A stretch of DNA of 43,939 bases from Clostridium sp. CAG:452 (GCA_000434035.1 FR893516.1:66879-110817); one strand, 5' to 3'; positions 24,367 through 34,092 are shown, counted from the stretch's first letter. Notes: generated by a model not told the origin, from the letters alone. Numbers and translations are program-made.

Positions 24367-25497
24367 ATGAATAAAAGAATTTTACTAGCTTCACCACACA
24401 TGTCAGAAGAAGGCTTTGAACAAGAATATGTGAAAGAAGCTTTTGATACAAATTGGGTAGCTCCACTAGGGAAAAATGTGGACGAGCTTGAAAAAGAATT
24501 AGCAAACTATGTGAAAGTAGAAAATGCAGCTGCATTATCAGCAGGAACAGCTGCAATACATATGGCTTTTAAAGCTTTAGATGTAAAACAAGGAGACATA
24601 GTATTTTGCTCAGACTTAACATTTTCTGCTACTGCAAATCCAATAATATATCAAAATGCAACACCAGTATTTATAGACAGTGAATATGAAACGTGGAACA
24701 TGGATCCAAAAGCATTAGAGAAAGCGTTTGAAAAATACCCAAATCCAAAAGCGGTAATTATGGTACATCTATATGGAACACCAGGAAAAATAGAAGAAGT
24801 AGTAAAAATTTGCAAAAATCATAATGTTCCATTAGTAGAAGATTCAGCAGAAAGCTTAGGAGCAACATTAAATGGAAAACAAACAGGAACATTTGGAGAA
24901 TATGGAATTTATTCATTCAATGGAAACAAAATAATAACAACAAGCGGTGGAGGGATGCTAGTATCTAACAATAAAGAAAGAATTCAAAAAGTTAGATTTT
25001 GGGCAACTCAAAGTAGAGAACCAGCAAGACATTATGAACATAAAGAAATAGGATACAATTACAGAATGAGCAATATTTCTGCTGGAATTGGTAGAGGACA
25101 ACTAAAAGTATTAGATGATAGAATATCAAAGAAAACGGAAATATATGAAACATACAAAGATGCATTTAAAGAAATACCAGAAATAAAAATGCAACCATAC
25201 TTAGAAAATTCAAAACCAAATCATTGGCTATCAGCAATAATATTAGACAAAAATTCAAAAGTAAAACCATTAGATATAATAGAAAAACTAGATAAAGAAA
25301 ACATAGAAACAAGGCCAATTTGGAAACCAATGCATATGCAACCAGTATTTGCAAACTATGACTTTATAAAATTTATAGAAGATAAACCAGTATCGGAAGA
25401 TATATTTGAAAGAGGAGTATGTTTACCAAGTGATACAAAAATGACAGCAGAAGAACAGTCAAAAGTTATAGAGGCAATAAAGGAATGCTTTGAATAA
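24367..25497 (+). CDS. DegT/DnrJ/EryC1/StrS sugar aminotransferase (PglE-like)
   Basis: A 376-residue PLP enzyme that should aminate the 4-keto sugar made by the preceding dehydratase, giving UDP-4-amino-4,6-dideoxy-HexNAc. Recognised motifs are ALSAGTAAIHMAF (57-69), VEDSAESLGA (157-166), SFNGNKIITTSGGGM with PLP lysine K188 and YNYRMSNISAGIGRGQ for the C-terminal half. I use the ATG at 24367. An earlier in-frame ATG at 24337 lies inside the dehydratase gene and adds only a basic leader. AGAAGGA precedes the start. No acetyltransferase (PglD) follows. Confidence 0.9.
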   Translation: MNKRILLASPHMSEEGFEQEYVKEAFDTNWVAPLGKNVDELEKELANYVKVENAAALSAGTAAIHMAFKALDVKQGDIVFCSDLTFSATANPIIYQNATPVFIDSEYETWNMDPKALEKAFEKYPNPKAVIMVHLYGTPGKIEEVVKICKNHNVPLVEDSAESLGATLNGKQTGTFGEYGIYSFNGNKIITTSGGGMLVSNNKERIQKVRFWATQSREPARHYEHKEIGYNYRMSNISAGIGRGQLKVLDDRISKKTEIYETYKDAFKEIPEIKMQPYLENSKPNHWLSAIILDKNSKVKPLDIIEKLDKENIETRPIWKPMHMQPVFANYDFIKFIEDKPVSEDIFERGVCLPSDTKMTAEEQSKVIEAIKECFE

Positions 25498-25540
25498 CTG
25501 TGGGGGTCGACATCATTGGCGACCAAAAGGGGAGAACGCA

Positions 25541-26194
25541 ATGTACGCAAAATACATAAAAAGACCATTAGACTTTATACTAAGCCTAATAGCCATAATA
25601 ATATTGTCACCATTACTTTTAATTGTGGCAATATTAGTTAGAATCAAGTTGGGAAAACCAGTAATATTTAAACAACAAAGACCAGGAAAAAATGAAAAAA
25701 TATTTACATTATATAAATTTAGAACAATGACAGATAAAAAAGACGAAAATGGAAACTTATTGCCAGATGAACAAAGACTAACTAAATTTGGAAAAGCTTT
25801 AAGAAGCACAAGCTTAGATGAACTTCCAGAATTAATAAATATATTAAAAGGAGACATGGCAATAGTAGGACCAAGACCACAACTTATAAAAGATATGTTA
25901 TTTATGACTAAAGAACAAAGAAGGAGACATTCAGTAAGACAAGGACTTACTGGACTAGCACAAATAAGCGGAAGAAATAATATATCATGGGAAGAAAAAA
26001 TAAATTATGATTTAAAATATATAGAAAATATAACATTTTTAGTTGATTTAAAAATAATTTTAAAAACAATAAGAAAAGTACTCAAAAAGGAAGATATAGA
26101 AACAGAAGGAATGGAGACAGCAGAAGACTTATGTGATTATTTATTAAGAACAGGGAAAATAAGTAAGGAAGAATATAAAGAAAAAATGAGATGA
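25541..26194 (+). CDS. Phosphoglycosyl transferase (PglC/WcaJ-type sugar transferase)
   Basis: A 217-residue monotopic initiating transferase (PF02397) that moves a sugar phosphate from UDP-sugar to undecaprenyl phosphate at the inner face of the membrane. KRPLDFILSLIAIIILSP gives the re-entrant helix, followed by FKQQRPGKNEKIFTLYKFRTM and LRSTSLDELPELINILKG with the catalytic Asp-Glu pair, then MAIVGPRPQL and RQGLTGLAQISGR. The size matches the short PglC form rather than the long WbaP form. The start is set by AAAAGGGGAG before the ATG at 25541. A longer reading from 25490 overlaps the aminotransferase and is unlikely. Confidence 0.92.
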   Translation: MYAKYIKRPLDFILSLIAIIILSPLLLIVAILVRIKLGKPVIFKQQRPGKNEKIFTLYKFRTMTDKKDENGNLLPDEQRLTKFGKALRSTSLDELPELINILKGDMAIVGPRPQLIKDMLFMTKEQRRRHSVRQGLTGLAQISGRNNISWEEKINYDLKYIENITFLVDLKIILKTIRKVLKKEDIETEGMETAEDLCDYLLRTGKISKEEYKEKMR

Positions 26195-26207
26195 TAGGAA
26201 AATAAAA

Positions 26208-26981
26208 ATGGAAGAAGATTTAGTTTCAATTGTAACTCCAACATATAATTGCGGAAAATTTATAGCTGAAACAATTGAATCAGTTATAGAGCAAACATAT
26301 AAAAATTGGGAAATGATAATAGTTGATGACTGTTCGAAAGATGATACGCAAACTATTGTAGGAAAATATATAAAAAATAATAAAAGAATAAAGTATATAA
26401 AATTTGAAAAAAATCAAGGAGCAGCAATAGCAAGAAACGTTGCTATAAAAGAAGCAAAAGGAAAATATATAGCTTTTTTAGATAGTGACGATTTATGGAG
26501 TAAAGACAAACTAGAGAAACAAATTGGTTTTATGAAAAAAAACAACTATAATTTTTCATATACAAATTATGAAGAAATAGATGAAAAATCAATGTCTTTA
26601 AATATACAAGTAACAGGGCCAAAAAAAATAACTAAAGCAGGTATGTATAATTATTGTTGGCCAGGTTGCCTAACAGTAATATATAATGCAGAAAAAGTAG
26701 GAAGAGTTCAAATCGAAAACTTACCAAAAAATAATGATTATGCAATGTGGCTAAAAGTTATAAAAAAGTCAAAGTGCTATTTATTAAATGAAAATTTAGC
26801 AAAGTATAGAATAAGGCAAGGATCAATTTCTAGAAATAAAAAACTACAGTTGATAAAGTACCATTATATTTTATATAGATATGGGGAAAAAATGAATATT
26901 GAAGCGTCAATATTTAATACATTAAGAAATATATTTTTTGGAGTAATAAAAAAGTTTTTATATAGAAAAGTAGGGAGATAA
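26208..26981 (+). CDS. Glycosyltransferase family 2
   Basis: A 257-residue inverting GT-A enzyme. The N-terminus VSIVTPTYNCGKFIAETIES, then IIVDDCSKDDT and the metal-binding AFLDSDDLW (about 88-96), are classic GT2 motifs. The C-terminal part (RIRQGSISRN) resembles transferases of EPS clusters such as those adding a second sugar. The donor is unknown. It has no C-terminal membrane helix. It sits 13 bases after the phosphoglycosyl transferase and 1 base before the next gene, so it is in the same operon. Confidence 0.88.
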   Translation: MEEDLVSIVTPTYNCGKFIAETIESVIEQTYKNWEMIIVDDCSKDDTQTIVGKYIKNNKRIKYIKFEKNQGAAIARNVAIKEAKGKYIAFLDSDDLWSKDKLEKQIGFMKKNNYNFSYTNYEEIDEKSMSLNIQVTGPKKITKAGMYNYCWPGCLTVIYNAEKVGRVQIENLPKNNDYAMWLKVIKKSKCYLLNENLAKYRIRQGSISRNKKLQLIKYHYILYRYGEKMNIEASIFNTLRNIFFGVIKKFLYRKVGR

Positions 26982-26982
26982 T

Positions 26983-27762
26983 ATGAATTTGGAAGTATTA
27001 ATAGCCACAGTTGACCAAAAAAATCCTTTTTCATTAGTTGAAAAAATGAAATTAAATTCTGATGCAATTATTGCTAATCAAACGGACTATGTATCATATG
27101 AGGAGAAAAATATTAAAAATAATAAAATAAGATTATATAATTTTAAAGAAAGAGGAGTTGGATTAAATAGAAACAATGCATTGATGAGGAGTGATGCTGA
27201 CATTGTTTTGTTAGCGGATGATGATATAAAATACATAGATAATTATAAAAATATTATAATAGAAGAATTTAAAAGAAATCCTAAAGCTGATATGATAGTT
27301 TTTAACTTAGAAACATCTGATTTAGCAAGACCTAGATTCAAGATAAAAAAATACAAAAGAGTTCGATGCTATAATTGCTTAAGATATGGTGCAGTTAGAA
27401 TGGCCTTTAAATTAAATAAAATTAGAGAGAAAAATATATACTTTTCGTTATTGTTTGGAGGAGGAGCTAAGTATTCTTGTGGAGAAGACAGCTTATTTAT
27501 TCTAGAATGTATTAGAAAAGGTATAAAAGTATATTCGTCGCCAAAAAGTATAGGAACTATTAATGAAAGCCAATCTACTTGGTTTAACGGATATAATGAT
27601 AAGTTTTTTATTGACAAATCAGTGTTTTTTAGGATGGCATATCCTAAAGTGATTGCACAATTGATGTGTATACAATATGTGTTAAGACATAAGAGTGTGG
27701 TTTGTAAAAATAAAAAAATGAAAGAAATCTTTAAACTTATGCTAAGCAAGGGGGAGCCTTAA
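26983..27762 (+). CDS. Glycosyltransferase family 2-like protein
   Basis: A 259-residue GT-A-like protein. The start MNLEVLIATVDQKN is followed by RGVGLNRNNALMRSDADIV and LLADDDIKY (about 75-83), the DxD-type metal site. The region GGGAKYSCGEDSLFILECI provides an ED motif often seen as the catalytic base. It matches the glycosyltransferase group found in Firmicutes capsule clusters but diverges from typical GT2 at the N-terminus. GGGAG precedes the ATG, and the next gene begins directly at its stop codon. Confidence 0.75.
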   Translation: MNLEVLIATVDQKNPFSLVEKMKLNSDAIIANQTDYVSYEEKNIKNNKIRLYNFKERGVGLNRNNALMRSDADIVLLADDDIKYIDNYKNIIIEEFKRNPKADMIVFNLETSDLARPRFKIKKYKRVRCYNCLRYGAVRMAFKLNKIREKNIYFSLLFGGGAKYSCGEDSLFILECIRKGIKVYSSPKSIGTINESQSTWFNGYNDKFFIDKSVFFRMAYPKVIAQLMCIQYVLRHKSVVCKNKKMKEIFKLMLSKGEP

Positions 27763-28827
27763 TTGGTAATATATATAGAAATCATCTTGATTCTGTTATT
27801 AAGTATAATATTAAAAAATGATAAATTTAAAAAATATGGAATACCAATTATTTTTATTTTCACATTATTAATTGTCGGAACAAGAAATGAATTAGGATTG
27901 GACGATAAAAATTACATTGAAATATTTAATAATGTGAAGATCGGAAATATGAATGGAACCAGGAATGCAGAATATTCTTATATACTAATTTCTCAAGTGG
28001 TGGCAAAATGTGGATTTAATTATAAAATGCTATTTTTAGTTTATTCTATTATGACTTTTGGAACAATGTATATATGTATAAAAAAATTAGATATAAATAA
28101 AATTGAATTTGTTATATTTATGCTATCTTATTTAATTTTTTGCTTCTCAGCATTCTTAACTACGATGAGACAAGCTCTGGCGGCAAGCATAGTGTTTTTA
28201 GCTTTTATTATGATTAAAGAAAAAAAGTATAAGAGAGGTATATTATTAACAATAATAGCCGGATTTTTTCATAATTCTGCATGGATGTGTTTGCCAATAT
28301 TAATTATATTTTCAGATAGAATAAAAATTAATAATAAGATAAAGATGTTAATTCCAATACTTTGTTTATTAATTAGCAAAACTAATATAGTTTATGTGGT
28401 GATAAAATTAGTAAATCAAAAATTGCATTTAGGGTATGACACATATATCTTAAATGTAGGAGAAAACAATTTTGTAAATTCAGGTATTTTAGTATTATTA
28501 ATGTTTATAATTTATGAGTTTCAGTTTTTTATAAAGACAAGTTCAAAAAAAGATGAATTTTTGTATAAGGGTCAGCTATTATATTTTTCTATATTTTATA
28601 TAACTTCAGGCTTGGGATTCATTAGAAGATTTTCATATTATCTATTATTATTTGAAAGCTTTATTTTGGTATCTTTAACAAGAAAAATAGAAAAGCACTA
28701 CCAAAAAAATACTATAAGTATAATAATAATAATATTATTATGTGCCTTAAATATATATTTAATTAATTCATCTGATATTTTTCAAAATTTAAAATTTGAA
28801 AATATTTCACTTAATTTTAGAAGTTAG
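27763..28827 (+). CDS. EpsG/Wzy-type polysaccharide polymerase
   Basis: A 354-residue protein with about ten helices, matching the EpsG family of O-antigen/EPS polymerases. Typical are GTRNELGLDDKNYIEIF near residues 33-49, the TTMRQALAASIVFLAF helix (about 127-142) and FFHNSAWMCLP (about 165-175) with the conserved arginine and histidine. It should join repeat units on the outer membrane face after Wzx export. The start is TTG, directly after the previous stop and 7 bases from GGGGGAG. No ATG gives a comparable site. Confidence 0.85.
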   Translation: MVIYIEIILILLLSIILKNDKFKKYGIPIIFIFTLLIVGTRNELGLDDKNYIEIFNNVKIGNMNGTRNAEYSYILISQVVAKCGFNYKMLFLVYSIMTFGTMYICIKKLDINKIEFVIFMLSYLIFCFSAFLTTMRQALAASIVFLAFIMIKEKKYKRGILLTIIAGFFHNSAWMCLPILIIFSDRIKINNKIKMLIPILCLLISKTNIVYVVIKLVNQKLHLGYDTYILNVGENNFVNSGILVLLMFIIYEFQFFIKTSSKKDEFLYKGQLLYFSIFYITSGLGFIRRFSYYLLLFESFILVSLTRKIEKHYQKNTISIIIIILLCALNIYLINSSDIFQNLKFENISLNFRS

Positions 28828-28835
28828 GAGTATAT

Positions 28836-29786
28836 ATGATAAAAATAAGTATTATTGTTCCAATTTATAATGCCAAAAAATATTTAAGTAGATGCCTCGA
28901 ATCATTAATTAATCAAACATTGAAAGAAATAGAAATATTAACAATTAATGATGGGTCAAAAGATAATTCTAATAAAATAATAAAAGAGTATATGAAAAAA
29001 GATTCTAAGATTAGAATTTATAATAAAGAAAACGGAGGACTATCAGATGCAAGGAATTATGGGCTAAAAATGGCAAAAGGAAAATATATTCTATTTGTTG
29101 ATGCAGATGATTGCATAGAAAAAAATACATGTAAAGAGTTATATGAAATTGCAGAAAAAGAACAATTGGAGATATTGAAGTTCAATTATTTTGATGAAAA
29201 AAATAAAAAGTATGCATTTAAATATAAAGAACAATATATGAGAAAAACATATAATGGAATAGAATACTTAAAAAGAGTTTTTGATTCAAAAGATGAAATG
29301 ACAATTGTTGCTTGGAATGCATTATATAATAGAAAATATTTGCAAGATAATAAATTTAAATTTAAAAAAAATATTTTACATGAAGATGAGCTGTGGACTC
29401 CACAAATAATAATTAAAGCTAATCGCATTATGCAGGTTGATAATGTATATTACAATTACAAGTATAATAAGAATTCAATTACAACTCAAAAAGATAAAAC
29501 AAAAAATGCTATGGACATAATTAATACTTGTAAAGAATTGGATAATATATATTCAAAAATTAACGATAGAAAATTAAGAAAACAATTAAAAAATACAATT
29601 GTAACAAAGTATTTGGAAGCTTTTGTTATGGGAAAAATGTATGAAAAAGAAAAGAAAAAATATATAGATAAAAAATTTTTAATAAATAAAAGTTATACTA
29701 TTAGAAATAAGGCGAAAGTATTTCTTTTCTTTATTAATTCTAAATTATATTATAAAATTAATATTATAAAAAACGGAGAAGACTAA
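28836..29786 (+). CDS. Glycosyltransferase family 2
   Basis: A 316-residue GT2 enzyme. ISIIVPIYNAKKYLSRCLES, LTINDGSKDNS and YILFVDADDCIEKN (about 87-100) give the nucleotide and metal sites. LHEDELWTPQI carries the likely catalytic ED. The C-terminal part is lysine/tyrosine-rich and ends in a hydrophobic patch. The closest styles are the capsule transferases of Streptococcus and Clostridium. Its stop overlaps the next ATG by one base (TAATG), indicating coupling. Confidence 0.88.
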   Translation: MIKISIIVPIYNAKKYLSRCLESLINQTLKEIEILTINDGSKDNSNKIIKEYMKKDSKIRIYNKENGGLSDARNYGLKMAKGKYILFVDADDCIEKNTCKELYEIAEKEQLEILKFNYFDEKNKKYAFKYKEQYMRKTYNGIEYLKRVFDSKDEMTIVAWNALYNRKYLQDNKFKFKKNILHEDELWTPQIIIKANRIMQVDNVYYNYKYNKNSITTQKDKTKNAMDIINTCKELDNIYSKINDRKLRKQLKNTIVTKYLEAFVMGKMYEKEKKKYIDKKFLINKSYTIRNKAKVFLFFINSKLYYKINIIKNGED

Positions 29787-30877
29787 TGAAAATATTATTT
29801 TGCATAGATACAATGACAAAAGGTGGAGCAGAAAGAGTAATAGCGAACCTTTCTAATTATTTAATTAATGAACAGAAAGTTGAAATATTAACTTTACTTA
29901 ATAGAAAATGCCAATATGAAATAGATAACAATGTAAAAATATATTCACTAAATATTTCAGAAAAAAGGAAAAATATATTAGAAAAATTTATATATACTTT
30001 AAATAATGTAAAAGAATACTGTGATAAAATAAAAGAAATAAATCCGGATATAATAATTTCTTTTTTACCACGTTCATCATATTATTCTATAATTGCAGCA
30101 AAATTAAATAGAAAGAAAATAATTGTATCGGATAGAAATGATCCTAATATCGAATATAGAGATTTTATAAACAGAACATTAATGAAAGCCTTATATAAAA
30201 AAGCAGATGGATTTGTATTTCAAACTGAGGAAGCAAAAAAATATTTCAAAAAGAAAATACAAAACAAATCAGTTGTTATTCCAAATCCAATAAATGAAAA
30301 GTTTCTCTGTAATTCATATAGTGGCGAAAGGGAAAAAATAATAGTTACAGTTGGAAGATTAACAGAGCAAAAGAATCAAATATTACTTATAAATGCATTT
30401 AAAGAAATTAGCAAAAAATATAGCGAATACAAGTTATTTATATATGGAGAAGGGCCATTAAAAGATTCTCTAACGAGATATATTGAGAAAAAAGGACTTA
30501 GAGAAAATGTAATTTTAAAAGGTATAGCCAACAATATAAAAGAAGAAATTTATAAAAAGAAAATGTTTGTACTTACATCAAATTATGAAGGAATGCCTAA
30601 TGCTCTTATGGAAGCTATGGGAATAGGACTACCAGTAATTTCTACTGATTGCCCTATAGGAGGACCAAAATTTTTAATAAAAAACGGTAATAATGGTTTA
30701 CTAGTTAAAGTAAATGATAATAAGAATTTAGAAGAATCTATTATCAGGATAATAGAAGATGAATCATTAGAGAAAAAAATATCACTAAATGCAGCAAAAT
30801 CAATGAAAAAATTAAAACCTAAAATTATAAATGAAAAATGGAAAGAATATATATACTCAATAGGTGAGAAAGAATGA
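29786..30877 (+). CDS. Glycosyltransferase family 4
   Basis: A 363-residue GT-B retaining transferase. The N-terminus ILFCIDTMTKGGAERVIANL is the acceptor-domain signature. The C-terminal domain shows VTVGRLTEQKNQILLINAF, then LTSNYEGMPNALMEAMGIG with the E-x7-E type motif and VISTDCPIGGPKFLI. This resembles the N-acetylgalactosamine/galactose transferases of EPS clusters (EpsF/PglA-like). The ATG overlaps the previous stop and the stop overlaps the next ATG, so both ends are coupled. Confidence 0.9.
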   Translation: MKILFCIDTMTKGGAERVIANLSNYLINEQKVEILTLLNRKCQYEIDNNVKIYSLNISEKRKNILEKFIYTLNNVKEYCDKIKEINPDIIISFLPRSSYYSIIAAKLNRKKIIVSDRNDPNIEYRDFINRTLMKALYKKADGFVFQTEEAKKYFKKKIQNKSVVIPNPINEKFLCNSYSGEREKIIVTVGRLTEQKNQILLINAFKEISKKYSEYKLFIYGEGPLKDSLTRYIEKKGLRENVILKGIANNIKEEIYKKKMFVLTSNYEGMPNALMEAMGIGLPVISTDCPIGGPKFLIKNGNNGLLVKVNDNKNLEESIIRIIEDESLEKKISLNAAKSMKKLKPKIINEKWKEYIYSIGEKE

Positions 30878-31767
30878 ATAGAATTATAAAAAATACATAT
30901 GAAATGTTAATAAAAATAAACAAACATTCATTAATAATATTAACTGATAAAATGTATATTAAAACAAGATATAAATTAGTATTTAATAAAAAAATAAATT
31001 TAAAAAATCCTACAACATTTAATGAAAAACTCCAATGGCTTAAGTTATATGATAGGAATCCAGAATATACTAAAATGGTAGATAAATATGAGGCTAAAGA
31101 ATATGTTTCCAATATTATTGGAAAAAAATATATTATTCCCACATTAGGAGTGTGGAAAAATTTTGAAGATATTGATTTTAGTAAACTACCTAATCAGTTC
31201 GTTTTGAAATGTACTCATGATTCAGGAGGATTAGTAATCTGTAAGGATAAATCAAAATTAAATATAAACGAGGCTAAAAGAAAAATCACTAAAAGTCTGA
31301 AAAAAAATTATTTTTATGCTGAAAGAGAATGGCCATATAAAAATGTAAAACCAAAAATTATTGCTGAACAATATATGGTTGATGATGCTGGAATGAAACT
31401 TAAAGACTATAAATTTTTTTGCTTTAACGGGATTGCACAAACAATTTTAGTATGTTCAAACAGAAATGGAAGTTTTAAAAATACAAATTTTTATGATATC
31501 AATTGGAATTTGCAACCATTTACTAGAGAAAACCATAAAAATAACAATGAACAGATAAAAAAACCTAAAAATTTAGATGAGATGATAACAATTGCAGAAA
31601 AACTATCAAAAGACATTCCATTTGTAAGAGTAGATTTATATGAAATAAACAGAAAAGTATATTTTGGAGAATTAACTTTTTATCCAAGTTCAGGTTTTGA
31701 AGGATTTGAACCTGAAGAATGGGATAAAAAGTTAGGAAATATGTTAGAATTGCCAACAAAAATATAA
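30874..31767 (+). CDS. TupA-like ATP-grasp protein
   Basis: A 297-residue protein of the TupA-like ATP-grasp family found in capsule and teichuronopeptide gene clusters. Family motifs are NPTTFNEKLQWLKLYDRN (about 46-63), KYIIPTLGVW, FVLKCTHDSGGLVICKD with the glycine-rich ATP loop and FVRVDLYEINRKVYFGELTFY near the end. ATP-grasp enzymes form amide-like bonds, and TupA was proposed to add amino acids to a uronic acid polymer. It overlaps the upstream GT4 by four bases (ATGA). Confidence 0.85.
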   Translation: MNRIIKNTYEMLIKINKHSLIILTDKMYIKTRYKLVFNKKINLKNPTTFNEKLQWLKLYDRNPEYTKMVDKYEAKEYVSNIIGKKYIIPTLGVWKNFEDIDFSKLPNQFVLKCTHDSGGLVICKDKSKLNINEAKRKITKSLKKNYFYAEREWPYKNVKPKIIAEQYMVDDAGMKLKDYKFFCFNGIAQTILVCSNRNGSFKNTNFYDINWNLQPFTRENHKNNNEQIKKPKNLDEMITIAEKLSKDIPFVRVDLYEINRKVYFGELTFYPSSGFEGFEPEEWDKKLGNMLELPTKI

Positions 31768-31788
31768 GAGATTGAAAGGAATAAATAT

Positions 31789-32577
31789 ATGGAAGAAATA
31801 AAAATATTATGGACAGGTGGATGGGATTCAACATTTAGAATGATTGAATTATCTAGAAAAAATGTGGTTATTCAACCAATATATGTATTAGATAGTGAAA
31901 GAAAAAGTACAGACAATGAATTAAAAGCAATGGACAAAATAATACAAGATTTAAATAAAAGGGATGAGACAAAAGCAAAAATTAATGCAATAAAAATTAT
32001 AAAGAAAGAAGATATTCCAGAGAATAAGGAAATTACAGATGCATATAAAATAATAAATGCAAGAACTAGATTAGGTTCCCAACATGATTGGTTAGCAAGA
32101 TTAGCAGTTGAGTATAAAGGTATTGAAATTGGCACGGAGGCAGGAACTCCTGATACAAGCCATATTATACAAGCAATAAATGAGTTTGGTAAATTAGTGA
32201 TAGAAGATGGGATAGGATACATGGATAAAGAAAAATCATCTAATGAAGGTAGACTAGTATTAGGAAACTTTAGATATCCTATTATAGAAAAAACTGAAAA
32301 ACAAATGCTTAATATAATCAAAGAGGAAAAATATGAGGAAATAATGAAACATATATGGTTTTGCCATAGCCCAATAAATGGGAAACCTTGTGGAATTTGT
32401 CATCCATGTTGCGTGAAGATTGAGTCAGGTATGGAGTTCCTATTGCCACAAGAAGCAATAAAAAGATATAGGAAAAGTAAAAAGCTCGAGAAAATATTTG
32501 GAGAGAGTATGGCAAATAGAATAATACTATTATGTATAAGATTAAAGAAAAAGGTTGACAAGGTAATTAAGATATGA
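31789..32577 (+). CDS. QueC-like PP-loop ATPase in a polysaccharide locus
   Basis: A 262-residue adenine-nucleotide alpha-hydrolase-fold protein. The PP-loop reads ILWTGGWDSTF (7-17), where SGGxDS is usual. GTEAGTPDTSH (115-125) lies in the substrate region. Four cysteines C192-x8-C201-x2-C204-x2-C207 reproduce the spacing of the zinc site of QueC (7-cyano-7-deazaguanine synthase). QueC converts a carboxylate to an amide and then a nitrile with ATP and ammonia. No queuosine genes (queD, queE, folE) are nearby, so this paralogue probably activates a carboxylate in sugar modification. It is coupled to the flippase by ATGA. The function is inference. Confidence 0.72.
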   Translation: MEEIKILWTGGWDSTFRMIELSRKNVVIQPIYVLDSERKSTDNELKAMDKIIQDLNKRDETKAKINAIKIIKKEDIPENKEITDAYKIINARTRLGSQHDWLARLAVEYKGIEIGTEAGTPDTSHIIQAINEFGKLVIEDGIGYMDKEKSSNEGRLVLGNFRYPIIEKTEKQMLNIIKEEKYEEIMKHIWFCHSPINGKPCGICHPCCVKIESGMEFLLPQEAIKRYRKSKKLEKIFGESMANRIILLCIRLKKKVDKVIKI

Positions 32578-34092
32578 GAAGTAAAAAAGCAATATTAAAT
32601 ATAATTACATCTTTATTATTGCAAGTTATTGTTTTAATATGTGGCTTTATAGTACCCAAATTAATTATTACCAATTTTGGTTCAAATGTAAATGGACTTG
32701 TTTCATCAATAACACAATTCTTGGCATACATTTCATTATTAGAATCACGGAATAGGCCCTGTTATTAAAGCTGCTTTATACAAGCCTATAGCTAACAAAA
32801 ATAAAAAACAAATAGAAAATATATTAAAAGCTTCTGAAAAGTTTTTTAGAATAATTGCACTAATATTTGTTGTATACTTAATTGCCTTATCAATTGCTTA
32901 TCCTGCAATTGTAAGTAGTCAATTTGCATATATGTATACTTTATCATTAGTGTTAATAATATCAATAAGTACATTAGCAGAGTATTATTTTGGAATGACA
33001 TATAAACTATATCTACAAGCAGAGCAGAAAACATATATTACATCTATTATTCAAATGGTTGGGTACATATTAAATACATTAGCAATCATAGTTTTAGTAA
33101 AATGCAATGCAAGTATACAAGTTGTTAAGTTAGCAAGCAGTATAATATTTGTGCTAAGACCAATAGTACAAAATATATATGTAAAGAAAAAATACAATAT
33201 TAATTTAAAAGATGCGGACAAGAATTATCAATTAAAACAAAAATGGGATGGGCTAGCCCAACATATTGCAGCAGTAATACATAATAATACTGATATAACA
33301 ATATTAACCTTCTTTACACAGATAACAGAAGTTTCTGTATATTCTGTATATTATTTAGTTGTTAAAGGCATAAAATCAATAATACAAGCTTTTACAGGTG
33401 GAATAGATGCATCTTTTGGAGATATGATAGCTAAAGGAGAACAAGAACAATTAAATAGAAGTTTTAAAACATATGAATTGTTTTATTATACTATTACTAC
33501 TATTGCGTATACTTGTACAATTTTATTAATAGTTCCTTTTATAACTGTATATACACTTGGAATAACAGATGCTAACTATATTAGACCAGTATTTGCAACT
33601 TTATTAGTTTTAGGGGAATTTATATGGGCTATAAGGTTACCATATAGCTCAATTACACTAGCTGCAGGACATTTTAAAGAAACACAAAAAGGAGCATGGG
33701 TAGAAGCAATTTCTAATATTGTTATATCTTTAATACTTGTGTGGAAATATGGAATAGTTGGCGTAGCGATAGGAACATTAGTTGCAATGATAATTAGAAC
33801 AGTAGAATTTGTATATCATACAAATAAATATATATTAGAAAGAAAACAAATCGAATCTACTATTAGATTTGGAATAATAGCAATACAATTAATTGTAGTT
33901 GCACTACTATCAAAGTTATTACCAACATATGAATTTACAAATTATTTTATATGGATAAAATATGCATGTATGGTTTTAATTTTAACACTAATAGTTGTAC
34001 TTCCAATAAATTTAATTGTTTATAAAAAGGATGTAAAAGATTTACTAGATATAATAAAAAGAAATGTGTTTAGAAAAAAGGAGACAAACTAA
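32574..34092 (+). CDS. Wzx-type polysaccharide flippase (MATE/MOP family), read through a +1 shift at CGG
   Basis: Exports lipid-linked repeat units across the membrane. Read as 32574-32747 plus 32749-34092 it gives 505 residues with about 12-14 helices, normal for the family. The junction reads YISLLES-GIGPVIKAALYKP, matching the family's conserved LLExGxGxxxxAALYKP stretch. The zero frame meets CGG at codon 59 and stops eight codons later at 32766. Without the shift the locus has no flippase, although it has polymerase, transferases and chain-length genes. No other disruption is seen. It starts with the ATGA overlap of the QueC-like gene. Confidence 0.85.
32748..32751 (+). other. Frameshift site CGGA in the flippase gene
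   Basis: Zero-frame CGG at 32748-32750 follows TCA. The conserved protein continues from GGA at 32749. The preceding tRNA cannot re-pair one base on (TCA to CAC). No Shine-Dalgarno-like stimulator precedes it. Confidence 0.8.

Noticed and set aside
25498..25540. G/C-rich junction before the phosphoglycosyl transferase as a regulatory RNA or recombination site
   Set aside because: It holds only a five-base inverted repeat (GGTCG/CGACC) and the ribosome site. This is too little to support a named element.
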